From: Isochrysis galbana
Taxonomy: Eukaryota; Haptophyta; Isochrysidales; Isochrysidaceae
NCBI GenBank assembly: GCA_018136815.1
Contig: CM030931.1
Span: 7,634,812-7,698,811 of the forward strand
Direction of reading: 5' to 3'
DNA length: 64,000 bases
In this document: piece after piece, positions 51,897-62,550 of the stretch
Layout of the letters: every line of letters begins with the position of its first letter
How positions within the stretch are numbered: position 1 is the first letter of the stretch
Notes under the pieces: generated by a model
Database searches by the model: none
What the model was told of the DNA's origin: nothing
Seen by the model: the letters and a program-made list of their open reading frames with translations, nothing else
Position numbers and translations under genes: made by a program

Positions 51897-52160
51897 ATGT
51901 CCGCCTCCCCCTCTCCTAAGCGCGTTTGCCCATCCCCCAGCTCCTCCCCCCTGAAAGGGGCGCGCTTGGTCATTTTGGTCCCCGATCTCGATCCGGTCAA
52001 AGAAGAGCAGACCATTGTTTCACTACTTCAGGCGATTGTGGCGAAACAGGAGCTCTTCGAGGAGAAGATCGAGAACATGGAGAGGTTGGTGAAACAGAAG
52101 TATGACGCTGTGGAGAAGCCTTGTATGGAGGTGGTGAACAATAAAACAACTGAGCGTTAG
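51897..52160 (+). CDS. Coiled-coil protein, interrupted by a family C insertion
   Basis: From the ATG at 51897 (MSASPSPKRVCPSPSSSPLKG) about 80 residues are native: a Ser/Pro-rich basic start, then a helical stretch (EEQTIVSLLQAIVAKQELFEEKIENMERLVKQK, read here only as a predicted coiled coil). At 52142 a family C element begins and the frame ends inside it at 52160. The other target-site copy lies at 53056-53071 and the sequence after it continues open for about 30 codons. No homologue recognised. The gene is small, unknown and disrupted in this allele. Confidence 0.5.
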   Translation: MSASPSPKRVCPSPSSSPLKGARLVILVPDLDPVKEEQTIVSLLQAIVAKQELFEEKIENMERLVKQKYDAVEKPCMEVVNNKTTER

Positions 52161-53055
52161 TACCACTACTCCCACTAGCCCGGTACTATCACGACACCCC
52201 TCAGCGCACTTGCCCGCACGCCTTGAAGTGATGGCACAGACACATACACATATGCATCCCTTCAAATCTCCCCCCTCGCAAACCCCCGGCTCCCATTATA
52301 ACTCCCCACAAGTTACAATGAGGGAAAACCCATTGAGGCGGACCGGTCGACGCCGGCCGACTCTCCGGGGAAAAACACCGGGGGGGGGGAGGGACCTCTC
52401 GTCGTGAAGCAGAACGGCCCTTACAGCTCGCGCCGCGAGCAGTCCTCGAAGAAATAAATGACTGCGCCCCCCGATACCTGCCACAGGGACGTCTTGAGCC
52501 ACTCCCTTCTTCTCGCCCCTCCTGTCGCCAGCCGCCCCCCTTCGCCCGTTTGCTAACGCAAACGGGGCCCGTTTCTTACCGCACTCCATCGGGGGGGCGC
52601 AAATTCCCCCCTCTCCCTCTCTCCATTCTCCTCCGCCCCTCTCCCTGCGGCGCGTCGCTATGCGGCGCGCCACGGCCTGCTCTCAGAGGGCCTTTGGGGG
52701 CTCCCAGAGGGCCAGCAAGGGCAGCTCAGGGGGCAGTGGAGGCTGGGGCTCAGCCCCTGGCCCCCCCTGCCTCTCCCACGCTTGCCACGCTGGCCATTGG
52801 AGCCTCCCAGTGGCCTCTGTATGCCTGGCGACCAGGGGAGGGGGGGGAGTCAGCTCGAGGGCAGGCCCATGCTGGGCGTGGGAGTGCGAGTCTCGGCCCG
52901 CGCCCACTAGGGGTCTGGGCCAGAGTGTTGATTGCCCAGCCCCTGCCAAAGGGCAGGGGCTGGGGTTGATTGTACGGGCCCACCCCGGGGGGTGTCCGCG
53001 ATGGAGAGAGGGGGGCGCGAGGCCCCCATTGACCCCTACTTATAAAAGTAGATTG
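52142..53055 (+). mobile_element. Family C non-autonomous retroelement, copy 1
   Basis: Flanked by a 16-bp target-site duplication, TGGAGGTGGTGAACAA, at 52126-52141 and 53056-53071. It begins TAAAACAACTGAGCGTTAG and ends ACTTATAAAAGTAG. It contains the shared core module (52660-52850). Nearly identical to copy 3 at 62551. No protein-coding domain in any frame. Confidence 0.92.
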
Positions 53056-53071
53056 TGGAGGTGGTGAACAA

Positions 53072-53610
53072 GAACGTCCAAGAAATTCTGAAGCCGGTGT
53101 CTTTGCACGGGTACGGGTCAATATACCCCTGCTTCTTTTCGAGCATGAGGTAATGCCTACCGGTCTTATCAATGGCGTAGGGATACGGAAAGTCGTTCGC
53201 TCCTACAGGCGATACGAATGCGACGATCTCGTCGACGGCCTCAAATTCAAACACTTCGATGCCCACGAATACGTACTTGAGGTCGCCGATGTAGAAGAGC
53301 AAAGAGTTCCCTGCTTCATTGAGCTTGTTCACTCTGTCGTACCCTCCTGACAATATAGTCAATGGACAGAGGTGGCTGATGCCAACAAACACGTCATTGC
53401 CCACAAACGCGTGATGCGAGGCTTCGCTGTGTACATCGACCAAGTGCTTACCGTCATTGCGCCGTGCAACGGACGCGACAAAGCCCACACCGCCATTGTC
53501 ACGGGTCGCGTACTTTTGGACACCGGGGTCAGGGGCGAGAATCCTTCGCCAGTGCCAGTGCTCTTCGAACTCGTGTATACCCGGGTCTCCAGTCTCAGGT
53601 GTGGGAGCGG
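53072..53610 (-). CDS. Unrecognised protein, open frame between repeats (partial)
   Basis: On the minus strand about 180 codons are open with balanced composition: EEHWHWRRILAP, GGVGFVASVARR, HHAFVGNDVFVG, YIGDLKYVFVGIEVFEFEAVDEIV, YPYAIDKTGRHYLMLEKKQGY. It reads like a compact globular beta-rich protein, and clearly more so than the plus strand. I cannot name the family. The upstream side is junction motif plus LINE-I tail (53620-53700), with no ATG that clearly belongs to it; the downstream side is family C copy 1. It overlaps the displaced end of the coiled-coil frame on the other strand, so before the insertion the two were convergent. Confidence 0.5.
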
Positions 53611-53739
53611 GGGAAGAAACCGGAGGGAAAGGAGACCAAATGAAGGCAAGCCGCCTTTGTAGGCAATAGGCAATAGGTGTGTAGCCCTGAATTTTCAGAA
53701 TTTTCTTACTCACCCCCCCCCCCCCTCCTCGTCACCCAA

Positions 53740-54488
53740 GACCGGCGAGGCGCGAGGCACGCGAGGGAGAGGCGGGAGAGGCCAGGGGCGTCAGGGGTTG
53801 AGCCTCATCCTCCACGCCTCCACTGCCCCCTGAACTGCCTGGCAAGCCCTCTGGGAGCCCCCTAAGGACCTCTGAGAGGCAGGAGGGGCCAGGGCTATGC
53901 ATGCCCCAGCCTCACCTGCCCCCTGAGCTGTGCTCCCCAGCCTCACCTGCCCCCTGAGATGTGCTCCCAGGCCCCTGGAGGCCACCTGGGGACCTTAAGA
54001 GGGGTCGTAGGCGCGCGCCATGGGCCCGCGCCGCAGTGAAGAGAGAAGGAAGAGGGAAGAGGGAGGGGAGGGGGGAGCGGCAGCTCTCCCCTCCGGCGCT
54101 AACATGTCTTCTTGCCCCGTTTAGGTAAAAGAAGTTGGGGGGTGCCAGAGTCAGGAGGGAAGGGCCACGGCTCGCCGCGGCCACTCGCTTCGGCGAGAGA
54201 GATTAGTGCTTCTGGGCCCCTAGTTTCACCGAGTGCCCCCCCCCCCCTCCCCTGTGTTGTTTTTACCCGAAAAGGGTTTTCCCCCAGCGTGGCCTCGAGG
54301 AGAGGGCGTGCTAGCGTGCGCAGGGTCGGTGCGTGCACTGGGGGGAGGACAACTATCAAGGGGAGAGGGCAGTGCCCCCTCCTCCCGGTATGACTCGGAC
54401 ACACCTGGCTTGTCAGGCATGGCGGGATTCCGGGACGGAAAAGTTGTGTCCAATTAGCTTTAGCTAGCGGGGTTGCCTAGGATATAAC
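53740..54488 (-). mobile_element. Family D repeat, copy 2
   Basis: 53930-54488 matches copy 1. The left part (53740-53930) extends it with two direct repeats of CCCCAGCCTCACCTGCCCCCTGAG and the core module shared with families B and C. Confidence 0.78.
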
Positions 54489-54803
54489 ATGAATTATTAT
54501 ATATATTCTAGCGGGCGGTAAAACCAAGCTCCTAAGCCCTTTGTCTTGGTAGTTTTCATACTCAAGGCCGGGGCCATCACGCCATCACCGTGCGTTGCTG
54601 TTTAAGCGTCACGCGGGGGTGGGGTAGCGTGGGGTGCGACACACTTGATTGACACATGCGCAGATGCGCGACAACACACAAGCAAGAGCAAAGGAAGATT
54701 CAGGATAACGAAATCTATCCCCTCGCTTGCCCATTGTTATCTCTGTTGTGAAGACTCGATCTCGATCTAGCTGCCGCCCACGGCAAGCTTCCCACGCAAG
54801 ACC

Positions 54804-57800
54804 TTAGATTCTGCGCCCCTTGCTTGCAATGCGAGCGCGCCAGTCACCTTTAATGGGTGCAAAGTTGGCGTTTGCGGCAACTTCTTCCCTTGATAGCGTC
54901 GCTTCCCACTCAGCAAGGCGTGCTCGCTTCTCTTCTTCAATTTCGAGCAAGGATTTTGGCCTTCGCTGCTCTTGCGCCTCCTCTTCCTCGAGCTCGATTT
55001 CGGTAGCTACTTCAGCGCGCACGGCATTCCATTTCAGAACGAGGCCACCCTGGGCTTGGGGAAGGGTGGTGGACATAGGTGAGGTTGAAAGCGAATACAA
55101 AGTATGGTGAAGAAGGGGTGGGATGTATCAGGGACATGGCTTGCCTGCGGACAAGCAGGTGGGGGGGGGGGAGACGAGGCTTCGGGCAAAGCCATTTTCG
55201 ATAACGATGGGTACGGCATTGAAAGGAAGGGCGCGGCGCCATGCATCTCAAGAACAAAAGCCTTTATCCCTCGAGGCTCGCTGAGAGTGCGGTACAACTT
55301 CCTTGGCATTAATCGAAGTCTCAGCAAGGAGTTATGATGGCTTAGAATTCCAATAGCGACAGCAAAAGCTTTGCCAAGCGACTCTGCTGTGTGGTCGCTA
55401 CCATGAAATGACTTTGACCACTGTGAAACCAGCCCCGCCATCAAGACCTCCGAAAAGAGAGCATAGGACAGGCACTGTGGCTGCTTCCAATTTCGAGACG
55501 ACAGAGTCTATCAAGTGACCGTTGCGGAACATGTGCAGGGAGCGATTGACCGGAAGGCCCGTCCGAGACGTTAAAAAGGATGACTTCAAAGCAAAGGCCT
55601 TAATTAAGATTCGAGTCTACCTCTGAGTCCACACGCCCTCCGAGAGCGTGCAAGTGCACGACCTTTGCCAGCGAATGCGCAAGAGCGCGAACGCAAAGCA
55701 GTGCCGGAAGTAGTACTTGCACGTGAGGAAAAGAGGGAAGAAAGTGGCTGCTATTGCTGTAGGGGTAGGGAACGCTAAAGTGTGGGCAAAAGCCGCGCGC
55801 ACCATTCGCTTCTTTGCCAGCCCACCGGCCGCCTTTTCTTGCGATCTCTTTTTGGTCTTCGTCGCTGCCGCCGACAGAGCGCTGGAGGATGTTGTGCCCT
55901 CAGCTACTAATGCAGCAGGTACGACGGTTTCATCCTCTCCCTCCGCAAGATCTGCGAATTGAGCATGGGAACAAGAAGGTGCTCATCCATTAAGACAAAG
56001 TGGTGCCGCTGCAAACAAGCCAAGTGAGGGGAGACAAGCGAGGCGATGTCCCCCATGCGCAGCGGCCACAACACGTTTTCACTCGAGGCACTACTCCACA
56101 CCCGCGTGTGTAGTCGAAACAACACCATCATGTCCGGAAGTGGTGCACTCGGCAACATTTTGGACGACGAAATTCGGAGATGTGCTGCGTGGAGAAGACG
56201 TCAACGTTGAGTTCACTGCAACACCCGTGGAGACACCGACCATCGATCCAGCCCGCTCTCGAAGTAACGCCATACGCTCAGGATGAATGGGCACATGAGC
56301 AGCCGTACGTCGAATCCACTCTTCATCGCTCACGCCCTCCCCGCCAGCCTTTCCTTTCTCGCTTTGCCCTGCAGATGTGGTGTCTCCACCCTTAGCCATC
56401 AAGTTCACCGTTTGCTGGGGTTTTGCCGTTGGGGACACCTCACCCTCCTCCAGATCGGAAAGTGTCAGCTCCGCCTCTGTCACACCGACTTGGTAGGGCC
56501 CGCAATCACTCGAGCTGCCAGAAGCACCCGGCTCATTCCACTGGGCCGCCCCTGTTTGAGCATTTGCAAAGTAATACTTGTGTGAAGATGCGTCCCATGT
56601 GCGCGTCCAACCTTGCGGTAGACCGAAGGACTCAAGCTCGCTCACTTGGGGCACCATGCCGTGGAGTGTTCGCCGGAAGTAGCCCGGGTCTAGCGCGCCA
56701 GCTGCCCAGTCCTCCCGGCGCACTTCTAGGCGATGTAGCAGCCGCAGCACTTGCATCGCGCCAGTGCAGCCCCCAGTAGCATCTGGTGCAGTTGCAGCGG
56801 CAGCCAACATTTCAGCCGCGGATGTAGAAGCGCCATCTAATCCATCGTCCAATGTCGACACACTCGCATCGCCGGGCTGGCTACTCGGCACAAGGATTGC
56901 TACGTCATTGCCTCTGGCCCCGGTGGGTATGGCCGCGGAAGTCGAAGTACCATTCCTAATATCCGCTACCCGGCAAGGCTGAGCCTTCTCTTTCACTTTT
57001 GCCGCCGACTGCAATAGAGCCTCTCGCAAGCGCGGCAACTTGCATGACAAGTCGTCAACAACCGTGATGATGCTGAGTCGAAGGTTGTCCGAATACGGAG
57101 AGCTCGTCTCGGGCGGTACATGGGCGACTGAGGAAGATAGTTCTGTGCCATCAGAGGATGTTCGTCGCTGGGCACCATCCCCGCTACAGGATGTCGCGCC
57201 GGCGGCTCTCAGAGTTGTACAGCTGGCTGCAATAGACGTCCGTGTTGTCGCACCAAATTGATGGCCGTGGTTTTCTTGAGCGGTATTCACCGGACACGAG
57301 CCTGTCGCATCCGCCGTCTCCGATGGTTCCCGAATGACCTCGGTCTGCTCGTAGATGTTGTTGCCAGCTCTGCACCTCGTATCCTCCATTTGAGTTTTGG
57401 AGGCTTGCATGCCAGTCCCCATTGACGACTGGCCCATTCCGCCGGGAGCTGCGACCAATGGACAAGAAGACTCTGTGCGTTCCGCGTCCACAACGCATGA
57501 GTGGCATGCAGGCTGAGACCTCTCGTCGCCACTATTCTCAACGGCCACGAGAGGACCCTCACCTGCCGGCACAGCCGCCTGCTCCACTTTCATCACAGCC
57601 GCTTGCTCTACTTTTGTTGTGCTTAAGGACTGGCTGTCAGCTGGAGGCTGGCTGAGCGTGAGCAACTCTTCCGGTGGCGTCCAGCGCACTTCGTTCGTCC
57701 GCGTGTTCCAGTAATAGTACGCCTGACTGCTTTGATCAAGGCACGCCTGCCACTCGGTCCAAGCAGCCGACGCTGCGGGGGGCAGAGCAGGTGGCTCGTC

Positions 57801-57998
57801 TACCTCGTCCTCATCGTACTCACCAAGCAGGCCGAGCAACGGGTTGAGCGCAGCTCCCACGGCGCCGGGTGCGTTCGCCGCTGCACCAGGCGGCTCTTCC
57901 GCCGTGCGATGAGTCTCCTCCGCCCCGATGTGCGTCTCCCCAAGGTCTCCCAGGTCAAGGACCCGCCGCCTGCCACCGCCGTTCCAACGGCGGCCCAT
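54804..57998 (-). CDS. WW-domain protein, FNBP4-like
   Basis: Exons: 57998 to about 56237 (donor uncertain), 55951-55803, 55049-54804; phases agree. A further exon within 55100-55800 is possible. FNBP4 and its plant/algal relatives are nuclear, spliceosome- or formin-associated proteins. Seen: the acidic GLLGEYDEDEVDE segment (56-68); WW1 at about 80-109 (WTEWQACLD...YYYWNTRTNEVRWTPP); WW2 at about 459-490 (LPQGWTRTWDASSHKYYFANAQTGAAQW); a DLEEGEV motif; a basic KTKKRSQEK stretch in exon 2; and the C-terminal module LVLKWNAVRAEV...LAEWEATL...NANFAPIKGDWRARI. That last module is the best family mark. The 350 residues between the WW domains are Ser/Ala-rich and probably disordered. ATG 57998 is the only good start. 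Confidence 0.82.
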
Positions 57999-58348
57999 GA
58001 GAACCTCTTCAGGTGGGTGGGATGGGGAGGGGCTGAGGGTGCAGGGTGCGAGTGGGGAGGTGGGAAAGGGATGGGAGGAGAGAGTGGGAGGGGGAAGGGA
58101 GGGGACGAAGGGGGAGAGAGAGAGGAGCGCGCGCCGCGCTCGCGCGGGGGAAGAGTGGGGCGCGGGAGAGAGGGGAAGGGATGCCCGCGAGGAGGAGACC
58201 CAGATCCCTCCTCAACCCCCTCTCCTCAAAAGAAAAAGAAAGAAGGATGAAGGCGTCGCGTTCATCCGTCGAATAAAGTATGAGACGGGCTCGTTATGGA
58301 TAGGAGTGAGCCGGCCATGCATGCGCCAACTGAAGAGCGCTCCAGCGC

Positions 58349-59507
58349 GTAGATGGGAAACGCGTATTTGCCGTATTTGGCCGGAGGCCAAATACATGTG
58401 TATTTAGCTGTATTTGATATTTGAAGCATGTCCTAGGTCATGGTCCTGGGTTATAGGTCTCGAATGTATTTGCAGAGTATTTGTATTTATATTTAATCTA
58501 ACTGAGCATTAGTACCACTACTCTCACTAGCCCGGTACCAACACGACAACCCTCAGCGCACCTGCCCGTACGCCTCGGCGCATGTTGCTGCCACAGATAC
58601 ATACACGTATGCACCCCTCCACATCTCCCCCCTCGCAGACCCCCGGCTCCCATTCTAACTCCCCACAAGTTAAAATGAGGGAAAACCCATTGAGGCGGAC
58701 CGGTCGACGCCGGCCGACTCTCCGGGAAAAAGCACCGGGGGGGGGGGGAGGAACTCTCTAAACCAAGAAGAACGGCCCTTACCAGCTCGCGCCGTGAGCG
58801 GTCCTCGAGAAATAAGTGACTGCGACTCGAGTAGCCTGCGCGCACCTGGGATACTCTCCTCGCCATTGAGCCACTCCCTTCTCGTCTCCCTCCTGTCGCC
58901 AGCCGCCCCTCACCCGTTTGCTAACGCAAACGGGGCCCGTTTCTCACTGCACTCCGTCGGGGGGGGTGCAAAACCCCCCCTCTCCCTCTCTCCACTCTCA
59001 CCCATCGTTGTCCCTGCGGCGCGTCGCCATGCGGCGCGCCCTGGCCTGCTCTCAGGGGTCCTTTGGGGGCTCCCAGAGGGCCAGCAAGGGCAGCTCAGGG
59101 GGCAGTGGAGGCTGGGGCTCAGCCCTTGGCCCCCCCTGCCTCTCCCACGCTCGCCTCGCTGGCCATGGGAGCCGCCAGAAGTCCCCTGTATGCCTGGCGA
59201 CCAGGGACAGGGGGGGAGTCAGCTCGAGGGCAGGCCCAGCGCGGGCGTGGGAGTGCAGCTCGCGGCCCGCGCCCGCGAAGGGTCTGGGCAGGAATGATGA
59301 GTGCCCTGCCCCTGCCAAAGGGCAGGGGCTGGGGTTGAATGTACGGGCCAACCCCGGGGGGTGTCCGCAATGGAGAGGGGGGGGCGCGAGGCCCCCATTG
59401 ACCCCCACTTATAAAAGTAGGTTGCAGAGTATTTGTATTTGGCCTCAGGCCAAATACATCCGCATTTGGCCGTATTTGCAGGCTCCAGCACCGTATTTCC
59501 CATCTAG
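58349..59507. mobile_element. Family E foldback / MITE-like element, copy 2, split by family C
   Basis: Ends TAGATGGGAAA and TTTCCCATCTA, with GCTCCAGCGC on both outer sides (58339-58348 and 59508-59517). Without the insert it is about 207 bp and has the same TATTTGGCC...GGCCAAATA palindromes as copy 1. Confidence 0.75.
58489..59422 (+). mobile_element. Family C non-autonomous retroelement, copy 2
   Basis: Flanked by an 18-bp target-site duplication, TGCAGAGTATTTGTATTT, at 58471-58488 and 59423-59440, both inside family E copy 2. More diverged from copies 1 and 3 than they are from each other. Confidence 0.92.
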
Positions 59508-60639
59508 GCTCCAGCGCTCCGCCAATCGACGAGCGCTCCAACGCGCCACCGCCTGCCACCAAGCGCCAAGCGGCGTATGGTGACGCTGGAGGTGTGCGGT
59601 GTGCGGCTGTCGGTGGGTCCGGTGTCGCAGATCGCCAACACGGAGAACGAACGAGCTCAGCGAGTCTGCGGCCAGGGCTAGGGCTGACAAACAGGATTTT
59701 TATTTTGGGTGGAAAAATGACAAATGACCGCCTCAGAATTGAAGAAATTTGAGGATTTTTCGGTAGAAAGTAGAAAGTTCCCACGTTCCCACTACCCTAT
59801 ACCAATACCAATCAATAATAATATCACGACCGGAGGGGCGTGTTTACCGCCCAGAGGGAGTCCCGTGCGTAGCACCCTTTTTCTTTTTGCTTCTCTTTCT
59901 TTAGGGTGCAAGAACCGGGTCTGTCTGTCCGAATATCGCCAGGGGGGCACCGTTCGCCCCGCGCGGAAGCGGGGCCTCTTACAGTGTGAGAAAAAGTCCC
60001 GCTGGGGGACAATAAGAAAAAACTGGGCTCAAGCAGACAAGTCCCCGGCACCCGGGGAGAGCCGCGAGAGGCGAGGCCGGAGAGGAGAATTCTCTCGGGG
60101 GAGGATTAGAGAGGGTGAGGGCCTGGGCCTGGCGAAACAACTGTAATGCAGCGACCGGGAAACGTAAGTTCTCTGTCGTTCACCGACAAATGATTTGACA
60201 ACTCCACGATGGGCATTTCGCAACCGAGATCGGGGCCGGCGCGGGAGGGGCGCTGGTGGTGGTGCCGTGCGAGGCCTGCCCTCCGACGAAAGGAGGGGGC
60301 TCCATCGCTGTCGGAGCTCCTTGAAGGAGCGATCGAAAGCGAAAGAACGAAGTCCGAACAAAGAAGGACTCTGCACTCCTTGGTGTGAACGATGGTTACT
60401 GTGAGTGTGAAACCAAAAAAAAAAGCTCCGCATCATGTATCTTTATACTTCATCCGCGCCCGGGGTGTCTGAGAGGGACTCGCGCCCTTCCGCCGGCGGG
60501 GGCGAGCGCAGGGAGCGCGGCGGGCCGCGCAGTGTGGGAGAGAGAAAAGGGGCAAGGGAGAGGGAGGGAGGGAGGGAGGAGGGGGCGGGGTTAGGGTTAG
60601 CACCCAAGGCGGAGAGAGGGAGCAGAGCTTGTGGACTGG

Positions 60640-61755
60640 ATGGAGCGCCAGCAGGACTCGCCGGCTTCTTCTTCGCAGCGCTTCTTCCTCGACGAGCCGA
60701 CGTGCAACCAGCTGCGGGCAAGGCGCCAGCTGGGTGGCGCCGGAGCTTTCGCGGGGGGCCTTCGTCGCTCCCGCTCCTCCGCGCTTGGGCGGACCGTCTC
60801 AGAGGCAACGAGCGCCATCGATGCGCTGCCTGAGGCAGCAGTGGTAGACACGGCCTCATACGGCGAGCTGCACCTGGGACGCTTCGCCGCGCTCACTGCG
60901 CTTTATGCACTGATTGAAGGGATTGTCACACATCCTTACGAGCTCATAAAGACTCGGCAGCAGGCAAGCGCGCCGGGCGCCCTCGCGCACCGTATGGGCA
61001 CACTGGGCTACTTTTGGCATCTGCGGCGTGTTGGTGGCTTTTCAGAGCTTTACCGTGGATTTGGTTGGGCTGTTTTGGCCGGCATCCCTTCCGAGGTTGT
61101 TTACTACGTTGGCTACACAGAATGCAAGCGCATAATGCTCAACAGTAGCTTGGGCGCGAGCTCACCTTCGACAGTTTTCTTGGCTGCCGGAGCCATGGCT
61201 GATGCTCTCTCAGTCTTCGCCTCGGTGCCTGCAGATGTGGTCTCTCAACGACTGCAACTTCAGGGCATAGACGGGGATCATGTGCATGAGCGCACGGGTG
61301 TGCAGGTAGCCATAGACATTGTGCGCCGCGAAGGTCCTTTCGGCTTATGGCGAGGAACTGGCGCCACGCTGGCTTTCTTTGGGCCTAACTCGGCGATTTG
61401 GTGGTTGACTCATGAACACGCTAAGGCATCATTTTCGTCTCGATTTGATAAGCATGTGAATGCATCTTCATGCTCTGCGGCTGATCTCGAGCCAAGCACT
61501 AGCGTCCTCGTCGCCAGCGGGGCTTTAGCCGGCGGAGTCTCGACCATATTCACGAATCCATTGGACGTGGTGAAGACACGGTTGCAAACGTCAACATCAG
61601 CTATATCCGTTGAAGCTGTTTTGCGAGGAGTACTTTGCACAGTTGGATGGCGAGGTTTGTATGCCGGCCTTGTTCCTAGACTACTTGCAGTGATACCCAG
61701 ATCTATCTGTAGCGTGCTCGCTTACGAACGTGCTGTCGAGTTTTGTCGAAAGTGA
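60640..61755 (+). CDS. Mitochondrial carrier, SLC25A44-like
   Basis: Single exon, 371 aa from the ATG at 60640. Three carrier signatures: HPYELIKTR (98-106), VPADVVSQRLQ and NPLDVVKTRLQ. The DVVSQ variant in the second repeat, together with LYRGFGWAV, GPNSAIWW and IPRSICSVLAYE, is characteristic of the SLC25A44 group, linked in mammals to branched-chain amino acid import. The family assignment is by motif memory and the substrate is not proven. An N-terminal extension of about 75 residues, Ser/Arg/Gln-rich, precedes the first helix; it may be a presequence, unusual for this superfamily. Unlike the phosphate carrier in this window it has no introns. Confidence 0.85.
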   Translation: MERQQDSPASSSQRFFLDEPTCNQLRARRQLGGAGAFAGGLRRSRSSALGRTVSEATSAIDALPEAAVVDTASYGELHLGRFAALTALYALIEGIVTHPYELIKTRQQASAPGALAHRMGTLGYFWHLRRVGGFSELYRGFGWAVLAGIPSEVVYYVGYTECKRIMLNSSLGASSPSTVFLAAGAMADALSVFASVPADVVSQRLQLQGIDGDHVHERTGVQVAIDIVRREGPFGLWRGTGATLAFFGPNSAIWWLTHEHAKASFSSRFDKHVNASSCSAADLEPSTSVLVASGALAGGVSTIFTNPLDVVKTRLQTSTSAISVEAVLRGVLCTVGWRGLYAGLVPRLLAVIPRSICSVLAYERAVEFCRK

Positions 61756-61879
61756 AAATTGTTGTGCGACAGTAGGCGGGGAGAGCAAAGTTATCGTGCA
61801 AGTACTTGCCGATTGCCTCCCAATTGTGAACTCAGTATAAACTTAGTTGACCACCGAACGAGGAGTGAGAAGAGGAGAA

Positions 61880-62080
61880 CATCAAAAACCTCTGAAGATT
61901 CGAGGCTACACACCTACTATGAATTCGATAGCTAGTACCTCCCTACCGACATCGCCCTTACATCCCATCGCTCCCCCTCATTCCCTTCCCCGACCAGCTC
62001 ATACACTGTCCCCCTCCCGCGTCTTACTTACACCTACCCGTAAGAAAATCTCGATCTCCCTCTTTTTACATTCGATGGCT
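61880..62080 (-). repeat. LINE-I 3' end, truncated copy
   Basis: CTCTGAAGATTCGAGGCTACACACCTA and CGACATCGCCCTTACATCCC are the reverse complement of the LINE-I terminus and of its GGGCGATGTC segment. The T tail is seen as AAAAA on the plus strand. Confidence 0.75.
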
Positions 62081-62244
62081 CACATCGAGTCCGTCCCATA
62101 TTTGACGGAACGCGAGGCCCCCCTACCCCTGGATGGCCAGTTGGGTAGCTGAAGGGGGCAGTGGACAAGGCTAGGGCTGACCATTAACAGGCAAGTTTTT
62201 GGGAATCCCGTTAGTAGTTTATCAAGTTTCAAGGTCAGTACAAA

Positions 62245-62400
62245 AAAACTTCTTAATAATCTCGCCGCGCGTGCGTCCCTGCTCAGCAGCTACGTAGCCT
62301 CGCCCGCTTCTCTTATCCCCCCTCCACCAGCCTTGCGGCGCGTCCCTTCGGCTGCACTACCTAGGGTCTAGGTGTGGGGGGCTTCCGATGGCAGGCGGCG
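62245..62400 (-). repeat. LINE-II 3' UTR, diverged copy
   Basis: AAAAAACTTCTTAATAATCTCGCC, the CCTTGCGGCGCGTCCC segment and the CTACCTAGGGTCTAGGTGTGGGGGGC segment are in the order of 19657-19830. Confidence 0.7.
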
Positions 62401-62550
62401 TGTTTCAAGGCCAGTACATTAACAGGTTGAGTTTTTCTCTGGGTGTTAACAGGTTGTTTTAGGTTTTATTTAGGGGTGATAATACCCAGTTAGTGGCCAT
62501 TAACAGGTTAACCCCATTACAAGATTACAAGCTGTTACCCCAACGTTGGA

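Larger units (their letters stand above)
57999..60639. other. Divergent intergenic region with nested repeats
   Basis: Purine-rich leader (58020-58200), family E copy 2 split by family C copy 2 (58349-59507), then 59520-60420 without recognisable gene. Near 60589 there are two TTAGGG-like units (GGTTAGGGTTAG), too few for a telomere. Confidence 0.55.

Noticed and set aside
53036-53713. Integrated large-DNA-virus gene
   Set aside because: The frame is protein-like and unrecognised, but nothing in sequence or neighbours points to a virus.
55034-55444. Extra exon of the WW gene (AGLVSQWSK stretch)
   Set aside because: The start resembles the LVLKW module, but no pair of splice sites keeps phase with both neighbours, and the rest of the frame has no family similarity. 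Left as a possibility in the gene entry.
60585-60600. Telomeric repeat (TTAGGG)n
   Set aside because: Only about two units within a purine-rich leader.
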